45,150 nucleotides of DNA from Basidiobolus ranarum. Lineage: Eukaryota > Basidiobolomycota > Basidiobolomycetes > Basidiobolales. The DNA lies in NCBI GenBank assembly GCA_040143965.1, contig JASJQH010000027.1, positions 1-45,150 on the forward strand, read 5' to 3'. Under the pieces are notes generated by a model that was given only the letters and a program-made list of their open reading frames with translations, ran no database searches and had not been told where the DNA came from. A program made the translations under genes and the position numbers. Shown in pieces: positions 9,694-22,489 of this stretch. Numbering within the stretch: the first letter of the stretch is position 1; each line of letters starts with the position of its first letter.

Positions 9694-12600
9694 ATGCGTA
9701 TTTCTCCACCGCAGTCATCTGCTTCTGCTGTGCTGAGGAATCAAAAACCTTTTTCTCCTTCAGATAGTGGTCCTAATCCTAGTCGTCGTCCACTTCCTGT
9801 ACCTCCTGTACAAGAAAAAAATATTTCATCTGACTTTTCACAGATGCCTCCAGCTACGCGAAACCCAACAAAGAATTCTCCACACCAACTTCCAAAAACC
9901 CCAATAACCAAATCGAAGTTAGATTATAGAGAATCCCCTCTTACCTCAACCCTAGGTACCGAATCCCCTCAAACTATTGTACCCAAAAGCCATGGTAATT
10001 TAGAATCTCTTTTAATTGCACTAGTATATACACCACTTTGGATAACCAACGTCAATACTATGTTGGGTGACATCTTGAAGATTATCCTCAATTATTGAGA
10101 TGAATCTACTCTCAAGATCATTCTTGCTTTACTGTGACCAAAACTAATTTCCCGCCATAATTACTGTATTTCCAAATTGTAGAATTTCCTGGAAATCAAA
10201 GAGCTTCACTCAACTCTTTTAAACCTTCACTTAATATGCCATCTCCAAAGACTGGGAGAAATTCTCTATTTGCTGCTAAATCTAATATCAAATCTCTTAG
10301 GTTAGTAAGTCAGATAAGATCGTTTTGTATATATTTGCTGATTTTATTTCTAGTCAACAGGATAATGGCGGGAATAGGTCTGTGGATAGTCTAGCTTCTA
10401 CCACTGGTGGAAAGCTGGATGATTCTTCAACCAGCAATAGTTCTAGAAAGAGTACGTCTGGTACTTCGACAATAGATAAATCGTACTCCGGATCTAACTT
10501 GTCGATTGTAAGTTCTCGTCATGAATCCATAAACCGGACGAATATCTTTGAATTTGTCGAATGAAAAAATTTCATAATGCCAATAGACTCGATTCAATCT
10601 AACCCAATATTCACTAAACAGAAGACGAAAGCTTCAGAGCCAGATTTCTCACAAAAAATTAAGTCGCATGGCTTTGGTAGTCCATCCGTATTTACAAGGT
10701 TACGTGCGAATTCGCATTCACAGATCGATCCTAAGCCAACCAAATCAAATACATCACGGCTTCATTTGAATGGTAAAAATGTACCTCCTTCAGAAAATTC
10801 ACCAAAGTCCCTTGGGAAAGAGAAGACAAAGCCTCGTTTGGTCGTAGAAGGCGCAGAGAAGGTAACAAGAAATATTAGGAAACCCAGCCCAAACAACGGT
10901 ATTGGTGAACAATCTAAACTTCAAACGCCACCAAAAACTACTCAATATAAAGGGTCCACCACCGCGAAATCTCACTCAAACTCAGCATTATCTGATGGAC
11001 TCACTCCGCCCACCAGCTTACTTCAAGCTCAGTATCATACTAGCTCTGAGCTGAAATCTACACCAAGAAAGGTTTTCATGATTCAACTTTATATATAACG
11101 AATATGTTTTTCTTGAGAATTGTCACTTACACCTACATTTAATTTTAAAGTCAATTGGACCTAACCCTCCTTTAGGTTTGAATATTGCTCGTAAGAATCT
11201 AACCCCCAAGGCTTCTCCTGGCACAAGCCCAGTGAGAAGAACGATGGAGTCCCAGAAGAGTAACGGAACCGCTAGTGGAAATGCAACACCCATTGGTCAT
11301 TCTTCTTCACCACAGGCTTTCAGTAATAACGATACGACGACATTGTCATCAAAGGGAAGTTCGTTAATGCAAAGTAAATTTCGTTCTACTCCCAACAAAG
11401 CAAAAACTCCAAAACTTTCTGCAACCAAGTATGACGCTCCAGATTCGAGTTTAACAGCGGGCGACTCCTTATCAAATATTGAGACTAAATCGTATCTGGG
11501 TTTGACTAACATTAAGGTACCTCATAAAAGCGTCAAAGGACACTCGATGATCTCAACTCCAGTTAAAGAATCCTCCACGAAAAGTAGCAAAACATACCCA
11601 GTACATTCAAATCAATCTCCAACTGGTAGAAAGTCCAATAACACTGCCTCGGGAACTCCTAATTCATCTAGCCGTACATCTAGTGGACACGACTTTTTGG
11701 GGAAATCACTTAATCACTCCATGAGCGAAATGGAGGTAGCTAACAAGGCTATGGACCCGCTTACCGTGTTAAAAGCCAACGCTCATAAGCTAAGTCTGTA
11801 CGAACGTGGAGAGATTCTTGAATATCCACACGTTTATTTTTACGGTGATAACATCATTAAAAAAGCCGTCAAAGGGGATGGCAGCACAAACTTCGGATAC
11901 GACGATGAGCGTGGCGACTATCAAATTGTCTTGCATGATCATTTGATTTATCGTTACGAAATCGTCGAAATCCTTGGTAAAGGATCATTTGGTCAGGTTA
12001 TCAAAGCCTATGACCATAAGACAGATGAAGTGGTAGCCATCAAGATCATTCGTAACAAGTCTCGCTTTCATACCCAAGCCTTGATAGAGGTCAAAATTCT
12101 AGAGTCGATTCGGAAATGGGTTAGTCCTTTTGATTGTTATTTCTCTATTATGCTCCTCTAATGAAGATCATTTTTAGGATCCGGATGATACACACAACTT
12201 GGTGCATATGCATGATCATTTTTATTTCCGAAACCATCTTTGTATCGCCTTTGAGTTACTCAGCATCAACCTTTACGAATTCATCAAGAGCAACTCATTC
12301 AAAGGTTGCAGCATTAACTTAATCCGTCGGTTCACTATTCAGATCATACGTTCTTTGATCCTTCTCTCAAAACATCGGGTTATTCATTGCGACCTTAAGC
12401 CTGAGAATATCTTGCTCAAATCGACGAGCAAAAGCGCGATCAAGGTCATTGATCTAGGAAGCAGTTGTCTTGAGACCGAACGCGTTTACACATATATACA
12501 GAGCAGATTCTATCGCTCTCCAGAAGTGATACTTGGAATGCCGTACAGCATGGCAATTGACATGTGGAGCCTTGGGTGTATTCTGGGCGAGTTATACACG

Positions 12601-13191
12601 GGCTATCCTCTGTTTCCAGGTGAAAATGAGAAGGAACAGCTGAGCTGTATTTTAGAGATCCTTGGGGTGCCAGCTCAAAGTTTGATTGATAAATGTACGC
12701 GAAAATCGTCTTTCTTTGAATCCGATGGAACCCCCAAGACCGTGATCAACTCCAAAGGTAAAAGACGATATCCAGGAACGAAAATACTGACTCAAGTCCT
12801 CAGATGTACAGATGAGCCTTTCTTGGATTTCATTACACGTTGCCTCGAATGGGATCCAGAAAAGCGTATAAAACCTGATGAAGCAATGCAACACCGGTGG
12901 ATAGTTGCAACCAACAATGACCCTCGCCTAGTACAACCTAGAGCAACCACTCCTCGTACCTCCAGTAACCCTTCAACCCCGCAACAGGCCCGCAAGGTTC
13001 CCTCAAAAAACACCAAAGATTTCAAGTACACAAGCCCCCATGTTACCCCGTGTAGTTCAGTTACACTTTCTTCCAGAAATCAAGCTGAAAGCGCTGGACC
13101 TAACCATCCATCCAGTATTTCCAAGACAAACTCATCATATACCTACGATACTGCTCGGAAACAAACGTCAAACACCTATGCACACACTTGA
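9694..13191 (+). CDS. class II DYRK protein kinase (Pom1/DYRK2-like)
   Basis: Six exons are inferred: 9694-9994, 10183-10300, 10354-10507, 10622-11071, 11151-12119 and 12178-13191, giving about 1001 residues. The first 600 residues are Ser/Thr/Pro/Lys-rich and look disordered. A DYRK-homology segment (DERGDYQIVLHDHLIYRYEI) precedes the kinase domain at about residue 610, with GKGSFGQV glycine loop, AIKIIRN lysine, HCDLKPENILL catalytic loop, VIDLGSSC (DFG-type) and the autophosphorylated YTYIQSRFYRSPEVILG loop. DYRKs phosphorylate Ser/Thr after Tyr autoactivation; fission-yeast Pom1 controls polarity and mitotic entry. Exon 2/3 joining is ambiguous: GTTAGT with TCTAG, or GTAAGT with AACAG, both keep frame. 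Exon 4 start relies on a CTAAC branch and ACAG acceptor at 10619-10621. The C-terminal 110 residues are low complexity. Confidence 0.9.
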
Positions 13192-13730
13192 ATATATCGA
13201 GTTGAAGCAAATTCTTCACGCTTTATCTGTGTTGAGTGAATCGTACTTACCGCCATATATTTGGATTTGCTTATTCACTTTTACTTCTCTATAGAGTAAT
13301 GTTATAAACCCCCCACCCCACCTCTTCAAAGTAAACCCTCATTCCATACTTCATATCTACAACAATATTCAATTATCTTTCTCCATTAATGTAAATACGT
13401 ATCCACATTTCATATGCGGATGTGGTATTTTACTTGTTTGATCTTCTTCAGTCACTGCTATTCTCCTTTCTCGTGAGAGTTCAATTCATCTGAACACCAC
13501 TTAGTTGTCAAATAGTGTATTTCTTATAACATCTAACCATGTGAGTCATGAATAAACCAAATCTACTAATTGGGGTTGTGTAAAGCCATTGGGTCGATCC
13601 TAATCAGACCAGACTGTATTATCAACACACGATGACTCAAAATATCTTGGAGTAAGGATATACCTTTATTAAAATATTTGTATGTTACAATCTGTTATCT
13701 CAAGCAAACAACCTGAGTAGTTTGGGATAC
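13192..13730. other. convergent intergenic region
   Basis: This is 3' space between the kinase (plus) and the monooxygenase (minus). A C-rich run lies near 13308-13322. I see no gene or structured RNA. Confidence 0.4.
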
Positions 13731-15656
13731 TCAAGCACCAGCCAATATGTCATAATAACCTCCACAGTTTGTGACCAACGCCTCTACTGCATCTTGCTTG
13801 TAAGTGTCACTGTATATTACTTCACATCCTATTGCACTTGCGATCCTTTCGCTTCCTGAGCGAGCTCCTATCAAATTTAATGCATTTGGACCTAACTGAA
13901 GTGCAGCGAATGCACCCATGATGAATATGTTCTCACCAGCAGCCAACCTTAGATCTAAATATACCAAGGCAAATGTGAGTAATCTGTCATCATCAAGTAC
14001 ACAACTTTTCTAACCATTCAAGTTTACCTTCTGTTACTACTGGAAGTCCCTCAATCAATTTGACATTCAATTGATCAATCACTTTCTTAAATGCAATCTC
14101 TCGATTAAGATTAATCTCACTATTTTGACACCTGAATCAGTATAAAATTCATCGATCAATTTGAAAGTAAATCTTATTACCTCCCAGTTGATAGCCATAT
14201 GGCAGAAGCTGAAATATTCGTGTCATTTGTGAGTTCTACTTTCCAGTTGTTTGATGAAGAGCACCAAATAGCTTGATTCACTTGGGTGGTAGGAATCATC
14301 TCAAGTACCCCGTCTTTCATTAGTTGATTTAACTTTTGCATCACTTGAGGAGTTATACTGCCACCTTTACGAGCTTGACGAAGTATCTTAAGTCTCTCTA
14401 AAAATCAAAGTAAATTAAGAACAGTATTCATGACTTATCAACCTCTCACCTCCTAAAGTGAGGTGAAATGGAATCTCGCTCGCTACCTTTTTCGTTCGTT
14501 TCTCCCCAGAATTCAGCCATGCTTACTTTGCCGTAGCGACCCATCCAGCTAATCTCAACATCGAACTGTTGTGTTCGGAAATGAGACCTGGATATCATGA
14601 TTATCTAGAAGCAGCAATTAGAATTAGAGCAGGGCGATGTATCATTCTGTATACATATATATGTATTTACCTTCTTATACCCCTTGGATGCAGCAATAAT
14701 TGCTAAATGGCCTGCAGTCAAACCACCACCCACAATCAACAACTGATCTGTACTGGCTGCCTTGCGTGATATTTTGGAAGGATCCATATCATAAGCATGC
14801 ACTAAACTGTCGAGTGGATGGGTGTTACCTACACCCTCGACCCATTCCGGAGTTCTTCTGTTTGTTCCTGGACCGATAGCACTGATCACTTTGTTAGCAA
14901 TCACTACCTCACCATTAGATAGGTGAACTCTATAAATATGGGACAAAGAACCGGGCACTTTCACTGGCTCAATATCAACCACCGATGCTTGCTTCACCAA
15001 ACCATCCATCTTGTATCGAGAGATCATTTCATGACAGTAATCCAGGAATAGAGCGGAACTAGGTAGAACAAATCTGTCTCTATCTCGTTCATTAAAAACA
15101 TTATGATTCTTAAACCTTTTACTAAAATACAATCAATATCATTCGAGGAAATAAGAAATGTTGAGGAAACTCCTTACTTCATTCGAATAGCAACATTCTT
15201 ACTTTGATAGATGGATTCTATGTTGGTTAATTCGGAAATTCGATCGTTTCTCTCGGCAAATTCACGAAGTCCTTGTGAATCAAATCTGAAAATTCAACAA
15301 GATTTAGGGTCGAACTATCATCGGTTGGAAATTCATTCAACTTACGGGTCCAAGTGGAAGAAAATAGGAGAACGAAGATGGGAAATTTGAAGGGTAGAAA
15401 AATTCTTCTTCCAGTTTCTCATCCAGTCTCCATTTGGATCTATAACCATCACTTTTCTACCTTGACATAGACACATCTTTTTCAATCGTTCTCCCTTGTG
15501 CTTCTTCTGATTACTTGCTGAGCGAACTCGAAGAAGTCGGAAATGTTCATCATCGGTTAGTAAGGACTCTGGATGCTCTTCAGATAATCGAGCTATCATG
15601 GCTAAAGCGTGTGGTCCGGCGCCAATAACTAGAATGTCAGTTTGAATGGAAATCAT
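13731..15656 (-). CDS. FAD/NADPH-dependent monooxygenase, ornithine/lysine N-hydroxylase type
   Basis: Seven exons are inferred: 15656-15346, 15285-15178, 15121-14671, 14604-14450, 14393-14181, 14131-14028 and 13954-13731, about 521 residues. The N-terminus carries an FAD-binding Rossmann motif, DILVIGAGPHALA. It is followed by NFSTLQISHLRSPIFFHLDP, typical of SidA/IucD-like flavin monooxygenases, and a second dinucleotide motif, LLIVGGGLTAGHLAI, about mid-protein for NADPH. The ATG after a GTG frame extension is chosen because it starts just before the Rossmann strand. Members hydroxylate amines or serve as general FAD oxidoreductases; substrate cannot be told and no siderophore-synthetase gene is nearby. 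Near 14450 the frame is ambiguous: a tandem TCGC duplication (14476-14483) and three alternative AG acceptors (ending at 14398, 14396 and 14394) allow an in-frame model only with the farthest one. Confidence 0.75.
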
Positions 15657-16275
15657 TGTGGTATTGTTGGATACTTTTGGAGTCACTTGTTCAAGTTAAA
15701 GCTATTTATCCTAACCTTGAGGGTACTCCCTCTACCCCTGAACTGAACTTACTAGGGTTTGAAGGAATGGCATGTAGCCTTTGGGCATAGGTGATGTGTA
15801 ACAACATTGACCAAAGAGATTACTATTGGCAGTCAGAACCATTGAGGTACTCATCACGGTGTCCGATAGGGTACTCTTTATCATTATATCCACATGTTGG
15901 TGCGAATCTATCCCAAGTTGGAAATTCTTTGTCTTTGAAATCTCCCTTGACGGATTTGATCTGTTTCATAGGATCCATTAATATATGAAATCGGATCAGT
16001 TCCCATGGTGAACGATCGCTATTACGTGCAGTTCATTCTTGATTCATTGTAGCACGCAGTACTACATCTAGTAACTTGTCATTGGACGATGAGAAATGGA
16101 ATGTATTTTAGGTAATGTATATGGGATTATTAATATTGATTAAACATAGTTTATTTTCAGGAAAGGTCCGGATCAGATCAAAAAAAGGAAGCATAACTAT
16201 AAGCACAGTGACGGTATATACATATCTCGAAATATTATCGAAAGTAGATGAAAAGTAATTTGCCATCAAGGCCAG
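15657..16275. other. intergenic region upstream of the monooxygenase
   Basis: It contains the promoter of the monooxygenase and the 3' flank of histone H3, both minus strand. A 65-codon plus-strand frame at 15791-15988 has no supporting feature. Nothing else is seen. Confidence 0.4.
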
Positions 16276-16695
<420 letters not shown>

Positions 16696-16746
16696 TCAAA
16701 GAGAAGAATAGAGATGATTGTGAAATTATGGGGATACTGAAGGAGA

Positions 16747-16754
16747 CTTATATA
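16747..16754 (-). promoter_or_regulatory. TATA box of histone H3
   Basis: TATATAAG on the minus strand lies 58 bp upstream of the H3 start codon, a normal TATA position for a short-leader histone gene. Confidence 0.6.
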
Positions 16755-17815
16755 TGTTAAGAAAATATTCTTGCGTGATCCTTTGCTTAGCTAAATGCCT
16801 AAGTTTATGATACAAAATCCAAAAGTTCGTGTTGCAAATTTGAACACAAGTCAACCCTGACTAGAATCCAACATTCTATCGGTATAGTCACTTCAAAAAG
16901 CGCGACCATACGCCCTTTTTGAGATCAACCAATGGTAGTCCACAAAATGATGACCTTTGAGTGACTTTTTCAAATCATCCTTTTGTCAAATAAGCCAATC
17001 ATTCGCCTTGATTCCATAAATCGAGAGAATTAATTCAAATTCTATCCTTTAGGAAAATTCTCTTCCCTGATTCGCGAATTAAAATAACTAGTCCAAATGA
17101 ACCAAAAAAGTCAATCGCTTGACAGAAAGTACTGTACATAATAATACCAAGTAAAAGGAACATATCCTCCAAATAGTGTAGACTGCCACGTAGTCTTCTA
17201 GCCAGATAGGCAGTATAGTAACATGCTCGTTGTCATTGTCAAGTTGATTTCCTCAAGTAAAGCTAGTAGATAAAATTCGGTATTTATTGAATATTATGGT
17301 CAGGGACACTCAGAGAAGTCTAAATTCATGAAGTGCATCATATTTAGGTGTACTATTGGCAGTGGTATTTACTACTACTACTAATACTACTGGCAGTGGT
17401 ATTTTACACTTACTTAATGGTATTTTCCGACTATCGGAATTTCTAAACCGTGTGAGCGTGACCTTAATATATGGGAATTTGGTATAACAATTTATAGTTA
17501 AACCTCTTAATTGCGAGCTTGGTTTACGATTGCAGTGGATAGAAATAATGCTTCATTTGAAAATATATAAAGGTACAGATCGGAGGTAAATCTTGCAGCG
17601 ATTGGTCATAGAAATGATGTAATTTGACATTTAAAGGTACTTGCGCGTAAATGCAAATTGAAATACCATTGAAGAGTAGCATTTAATACTGAATGGTGGA
17701 TTTAGAGGGTTCTAATTCTATTTACAGATCAACTTAAGAGAGCATTACATCAAACTTGAATAGGGTCAAAGTATGTTGTGAAGTATTTTCTATATACATC
17801 AAGTACTATTCCAAC
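16755..17815. other. intergenic region with a TAC-rich microsatellite
   Basis: It spans the H3 upstream region and the 3' flank of CWC24. A short (TAC)n-like run (about 17371-17391) is flanked on both sides by ggcagtggtattt, a direct repeat. Plus-strand frames at 17756-18115 and 17778-17966 overlap the opposite strand of CWC24 and are not genes. Confidence 0.45.
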
Positions 17816-18938
17816 TTATTCATTGACATCAGATACTGCCTCTTTCGCTTGTTCCTCCAATTCTCTCTTCTTTTTTTCATTGATTTTAGTTATGAGAAGC
17901 TTGGCAGTGTTAAAGATACCTCCGGTAGGTGCATTACAGGCAAAGCATTTAGGTGTTTTAGCATAACGTTTCAGTGCGCATTTTTCACAAAAGTAATGTC
18001 CACATCTAAAGAGCCGATTAGTTTACGAAATAATATTGAAGTTTCTATGAAATACTTACTTTGTTACAACTGGACGAGTAAATTCTTCACGACAAATAAT
18101 ACAGGCAAAAGGTAATTCTTCTTCAGATTCTTCCTCTTCTTTTTCTTCTTCAAGGAAATCATCGATTCTTTTATTCTTTTGTGCATCTTCCCATTCTTTT
18201 TCAAGCTGCCAACCAGATTTATAGTCACCACGATCATGCATAAAAATACAACTATCACCATAACCACAAAACCCAGTTTCTATATAATAGAATAGTAATG
18301 TTAGTCATTGAGAATGGTGGAGATACATCTCTAACTTGCACCTACCTTTATAATCTTTACATATATCTGGTTGATAATCGAATCTACAAGTTACGCGAAT
18401 ATTGGATGACGCACGAATAGGACCAGCTCTGATTTTAGAACTAGCAGCATTACCAGCGGCGGTATCTCTTTTCGTAATAAAAGTTTTATAACCAGCATGA
18501 CCCTTGTACAAACCATCATCGTCAGTTGCCTAAATAATCAAAAAGAAATTAATGCTTGGGTTGAAATTTCAAAGTAAATCATATGCTACTTACCCCTTCA
18601 GCAGCAAGTTTTCTTTCAAGAATTGCTTGAGCATCTCTATCAATTTCAGTGTCCCATTGAGCTACAGCAGTAGCATTGGCATCTTTAGATAGAACAGGGA
18701 GAGCTGTACCAGTTGAAGAGTATTTTACTTGAATTGCTTCTTCCACTTTCTCACGTTTGGTACCTTGTACCATAGGATTCGTCTCATCTAATTTACGTTC
18801 TTTCACTTTGACCTCACTGGTGATATGTTCAGACGGTTCAGGTGAAGGAGATTTTTCTCTCTTTCGTAAATTCTTTTTACCTTTAGACTTCCTGAATAGG
18901 GAGCCAGTAAACGAAACGGTGTCATTAGTATCAGTCAT
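17816..18938 (-). CDS. CWC24: pre-mRNA-splicing factor CWC24 (RNF113-like; CCCH zinc finger plus RING)
   Basis: Four exons (18938-18594, about 18529-18346, 18279-18060, 18005-17816; the exon 2 left end on the coding strand is uncertain by one base) give about 312 residues. The N-terminus is Lys/Glu-rich. It is followed by [20 protein letters not shown] and [12 protein letters not shown], a C3H1 zinc finger joined across intron 2. A polyacidic linker precedes a C3HC4 [26 protein letters not shown], and [12 protein letters not shown]. This order and the linker match RNF113A and yeast Cwc24, which enters the spliceosome at the Bact stage and shields the 5' splice site. It is transcribed divergently from BFR2 across 361 bp. 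Confidence 0.93.
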
Positions 18939-19299
18939 GACTTCAAAAACCTTTCAAAGAAAAGTGAGAAATGGGTCACTTATTTATATACAAAAATCAA
19001 TCCTCTAGACGTCACGTTTTAGGTCTTCATTAATAATACATTGGATTACATAATTGAGTAATTCTTCATATCTTTAGAGATTTCCAGAATTTCTAATTGA
19101 ATTTGATTTAAACTAAACAAAGTCATTTTCATAGGGGATTTTTTTCCATCCTTTGAGACTGTTCATACATCATTGAAAAATTCGAAAATTTATAAAAAAA
19201 AAAAATTCCCATTCATCGAATTTGAAAAAAAACCAACTACATTAGTATAGTTGATAAATGTTAATCATTCTGTTGACTAATTAAACCAAACAAACGAAC
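18939..19299. promoter_or_regulatory. divergent promoter region of CWC24 and BFR2
   Basis: The 361-bp interval lies between outward-facing start codons. It includes poly(A/T) tracts (for example about 19195-19205), common in fungal nucleosome-free promoters, and a cacgt-containing segment near 19010. Shared regulation is inference. Confidence 0.45.
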
Positions 19300-21565
19300 A
19301 TGCCTTCAAAACGTGAGTTCACAAGGAAGCATTGATTTCACCATGCAACGAGTTTACTAAACACCTACCTCATTTTAAAGGTACTACAAAGAGAACTTTA
19401 GGAGAGAAATTGGCGGATTTAGCTAATCCTCGACCAAAAGGTACATTTTCATATCGAAATGGTTTCTTGTTCAGTTAAAATATACCATGAATGGGTGATA
19501 ACATATCTTATAAACATTCAGATTTCGATCCTGAAAGTTTGGACTTCGCTACTGGGGATAAACAGGACAATTCTGAAAGTGATATTTCTGATGCTTCCGA
19601 AGACGAAGCCTCCCGAGGCCATTATGTGAAAGTGGGGTACGTTATTTTTCACATTTATTTTTTCTTTTTTTTTGGTAAAGAATCCATGGTCTAAAAATAC
19701 CCTTTGTCCTTCATTTTAGTCAAAGTAAGTTGCGTAATCAAAACTTTGTGTTGGATGATCCCAAGTACGCTGGCAAAAGAAGTAGCAGAAGCACTTTATT
19801 CGACGACGAAGCCGAAGAAGAGGGGGAAAGCGAAGATGACGAAGTCGCTGTTGACTCTGACGATGACTTTGGAAGTGATCCCCTTCCTGAAGACGAAGAA
19901 GTAGAGTTTGGCGATAGTGACGAAGAAGAGTCCGATGCTGAAGCATCTAATGATTCAGACCAGAGCGCAGAAGCACTTGTCGATTCTGATGATAACGAAA
20001 GCTCCGAAGAGGATATGGTATTAGTACTCTCGTGAACCGTTTCAAGCAATATATATTAAACATTTCCAAACCTTTCAGGATGAAGATGAAGTGGATGATT
20101 TTGAGGCAGACGAGAATCTTCAAGAGGAACTCCAGAAAATCCAAGAAGATGAGAAGTGAGTATCTCGCTGTAGACAATCAAGTTTGAATGGTTGTTTCTA
20201 ATACATCTTTTGCTAGATCTCTCATGAAAAATATCACACAGAGTGCTAAGACAGACGTGGAGAAAGGACAGCACGTCAAGAATCAACTGGTTAGTCCTTT
20301 GTATTAGCTGCTTTCATTCCACCCTTTTCTCAAATGGATTTGTCTTTTACAGAGTATTTGGGAAGGACTTCTTGACCTTAGAATCCGTATTCAAAAATCT
20401 GTCAATTGCGCCAACAAACTCCCACAGGTAGTGTTCAGCTGAGGTTCATTGTTAGACACATCAATGGGATTCCTAATGCGGTTTTGTTGTATAGCATGAT
20501 ATCTATCCCGAATTCTGCACACCTGAATCTAATTTGGCTGTTGAGGAAGCGAAGACTGAAGTTAGAGATCTTATTGATTCACTTCTTGATATCAGAACCG
20601 TAAGCATCCCTCATTTAATGACCAACCAACCTTCAACTCGATCGCTGATTCTCCTTCTCTAGTCATTGTATGAGCGCAATCCTCTAATTGACTTCAAGAA
20701 GTCTCAATTTCAAAACCGTAAGAGAGCTCTTGAGGATGAGGACGAGGATTATCCTCTAGCTTTGTGGAAAGATATTGACGGCATTAACCGCAAGTAAGAT
20801 GGATTTAATTGCTTGTTTTCTACTGACCGCATTAGTAACGATTTCCGAACTACAGGATGGTGCCTTATCGTGACGAGACTCTTGAAAAGTGGAGTAACAA
20901 GGTTCAAATTGCCTCTGGAATTCCCCTCAATAAGAAGTTCAAGTCCTTGAATCAAGGTATTATGTCACAAGTAAGCCAGCTCTTGAGCGACAGAGAACGC
21001 TTGGTCAAAAGAACTCAGTTGAAGCGTGGAGAGTATAATATTCTTGGTAAGGATGAGCAAACGGAAGTTGAAGTCAAGGAGGCACTTTTGCCAGAGGAAC
21101 TTAAGGAACTCAACAACAAGGATGAGCATCTTTCTAACCACGACTCCGAAATCTTCGATGATGCCGATTTCTACCAACAATTGCTCCGCGAGCTTATTGA
21201 AAGCAAAATGGTTGATTCCAGTAAGTTATGTTGTCTTGTCTGTTGCATCTAAGAGTTGACCATTAATTCTTGATATCACCGTAGATGACCCTGTAACCTT
21301 GGGTATGAGATGGGCCGCTATTAAGCAAACTAAGCAGAAGAAGAAGAAGATTGACACCAGAGCCAGTAAGGGTCGTAAACTTAGATATCATGTACATGAG
21401 AAATTGCAAAGCTTTATGGTCCCTATCCCCACTGGTACATGGCACGAAGAGATGGTTGATGAACTTTATGCGTCACTTCTGGGAAAACGCGTGGCCCCTG
21501 CAGAAGACAAGAGCGAGCAAAGCGAAATGGAACCCCAGAATGATGGACTTAAGATCTTCGGTTAA
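19300..21565 (+). CDS. BFR2: ribosome-biogenesis factor BFR2 (AATF/Che-1 family)
   Basis: Eleven exons are inferred: 19300-19312, 19381-19440, 19522-19636, 19720-20017, 20079-20155, 20217-20289, 20353-20427, 20495-20599, 20663-20793, 20856-21220, 21285-21565; 530 residues. The order is family-typical: TLGEKLADLANPRPK, DFDPES, HYVKVGQSKLRNQNF, a long acidic Asp/Glu/Ser tract, LLDLRIRIQKSVNCANKLP (AATF domain), LALWKDIDGINRKMVPYRDE, and C-terminal DFYQQLLRELIE, ASKGRKLRYHVHEKLQSFM and WHEEMVDELYASLLG. Bfr2 works in the nucleolar small-subunit processome at the U3-dependent A0-A2 cleavage stage. Exon junctions keep frame throughout. It is the first of three same-strand genes. An AATAAA lies at 21675-21680. 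Confidence 0.95.
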
Positions 21566-21674
21566 CTACTTTACTGCTTTCCACACTATGCATATAGAAC
21601 TCCATATATCAATAGATTGTCTTTTTTCATTAATGGGATACTTCCGAAGCTGCCCTAAATTATAGTATTCGTGC

Positions 21675-21680
21675 AATAAA
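21675..21680 (+). terminator. AATAAA poly(A) signal of BFR2
   Basis: A consensus AATAAA lies about 110 bp after the BFR2 stop. The rest of the 335-bp gap to the next gene is AT-rich and shows nothing else. Confidence 0.5.
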
Positions 21681-21900
21681 CTTATATAATATGTAGTATA
21701 AAGGATTACATTGTCTCACTAGATGATAGTGTTGTAGCTCCCTTCAATTACCTGCTTTTTTACCAAATAAATTCCGTTTCCAATTTATCTGTCATTCTAT
21801 TAGTGGATTTTTCTTGATTTCATTGATGGGGATTTACTCTCTTTTTAACTCGGATATTTGCTTTTCAGCTTCTTAGCTTGCTCAACCTTGTTCCAAGACA

Positions 21901-22407
21901 ATGTCAGCCTACGAACAAACAGTGAAAGGTTCGCTCAAACTCAAGGGAGCCGGGATAACAAAGTAATTCTATCCCACTAAGAAGAGTAGTTGTTCTCTGG
22001 AACTAACGTTGAACTTTTCACTATATAGGAAGAAAAAGAAGAAGAGTGATAAGAAACTCTTGGAAGCTTTGGAAGATGTTGAAAATGAAACAACCTCTGT
22101 GCCTATACGTACCAAAACTGCTGCAGAGCTAAAATACGAGGCAATTCAAAGACAACGCGTTCGTTACCTTCTTCTTTATTAGCTTTTTGAGCAATAATAC
22201 TTATGCCCATTTTTTCTTCTAGCAAAAGGATAAGATTTCTCAAGCCGCGACAAGATCTCATAAAGAAAAAGTCGCAGTAAGTATAACTTTTAGACTGATC
22301 ACTTCAATATATTTAATGCTGATTTAACACTCATTTCTTAGGAATTTAATGCCAAACTTGAGAGTCTCTCAGAGCATTATGACATCCCTAAAGTAGGACC
22401 TGGCTAA
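21901..22407 (+). CDS. FAM32A: FAM32A-like spliceosome-associated small protein
   Basis: Four exons (21901-21962, 22029-22158, 22223-22276, 22342-22407) give 103 residues, close to human FAM32A (112). The start MSAYEQTVKGSLKLKG, the following Lys-rich KKKKKKSDKKLLEAL stretch, the basic helical RSHKEKVAEFNAKLESL and the end SEHYDIPKVGPG are hallmarks. In human C* spliceosomes FAM32A reaches the active centre and promotes exon ligation; that role is transferred from the family. Intron 2 uses an uncommon GTTCGT donor but is required to keep the frame. Neighbours are BFR2 upstream and a deubiquitinase downstream on the same strand. Confidence 0.92.
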
Positions 22408-22483
22408 GACTGGGTTATTATATTCTTTACTGTTCGTGATAGATTGGTGAAAATATGTCGTGTTTTTATATGGACTGTTGTAC

Positions 22484-22489
22484 AATAAA
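22484..22489 (+). terminator. AATAAA poly(A) signal of FAM32A-like gene
   Basis: A consensus AATAAA lies 77 bp past the stop codon. The remaining intergenic DNA to 22920 is AT-rich, with promoter function for the next gene assumed only. Confidence 0.5.

Noticed and set aside
17756-18115. 119-codon plus-strand frame
   Set aside because: It lies antisense to CWC24 exons whose RING residues are clear; no domain of its own.
19716-20049. Minus-strand Ser-rich frames over BFR2
   Set aside because: They are antisense to the Asp/Glu/Ser acidic tract of BFR2 (GAA/GAC codons read as TTC/GTC or TCT).
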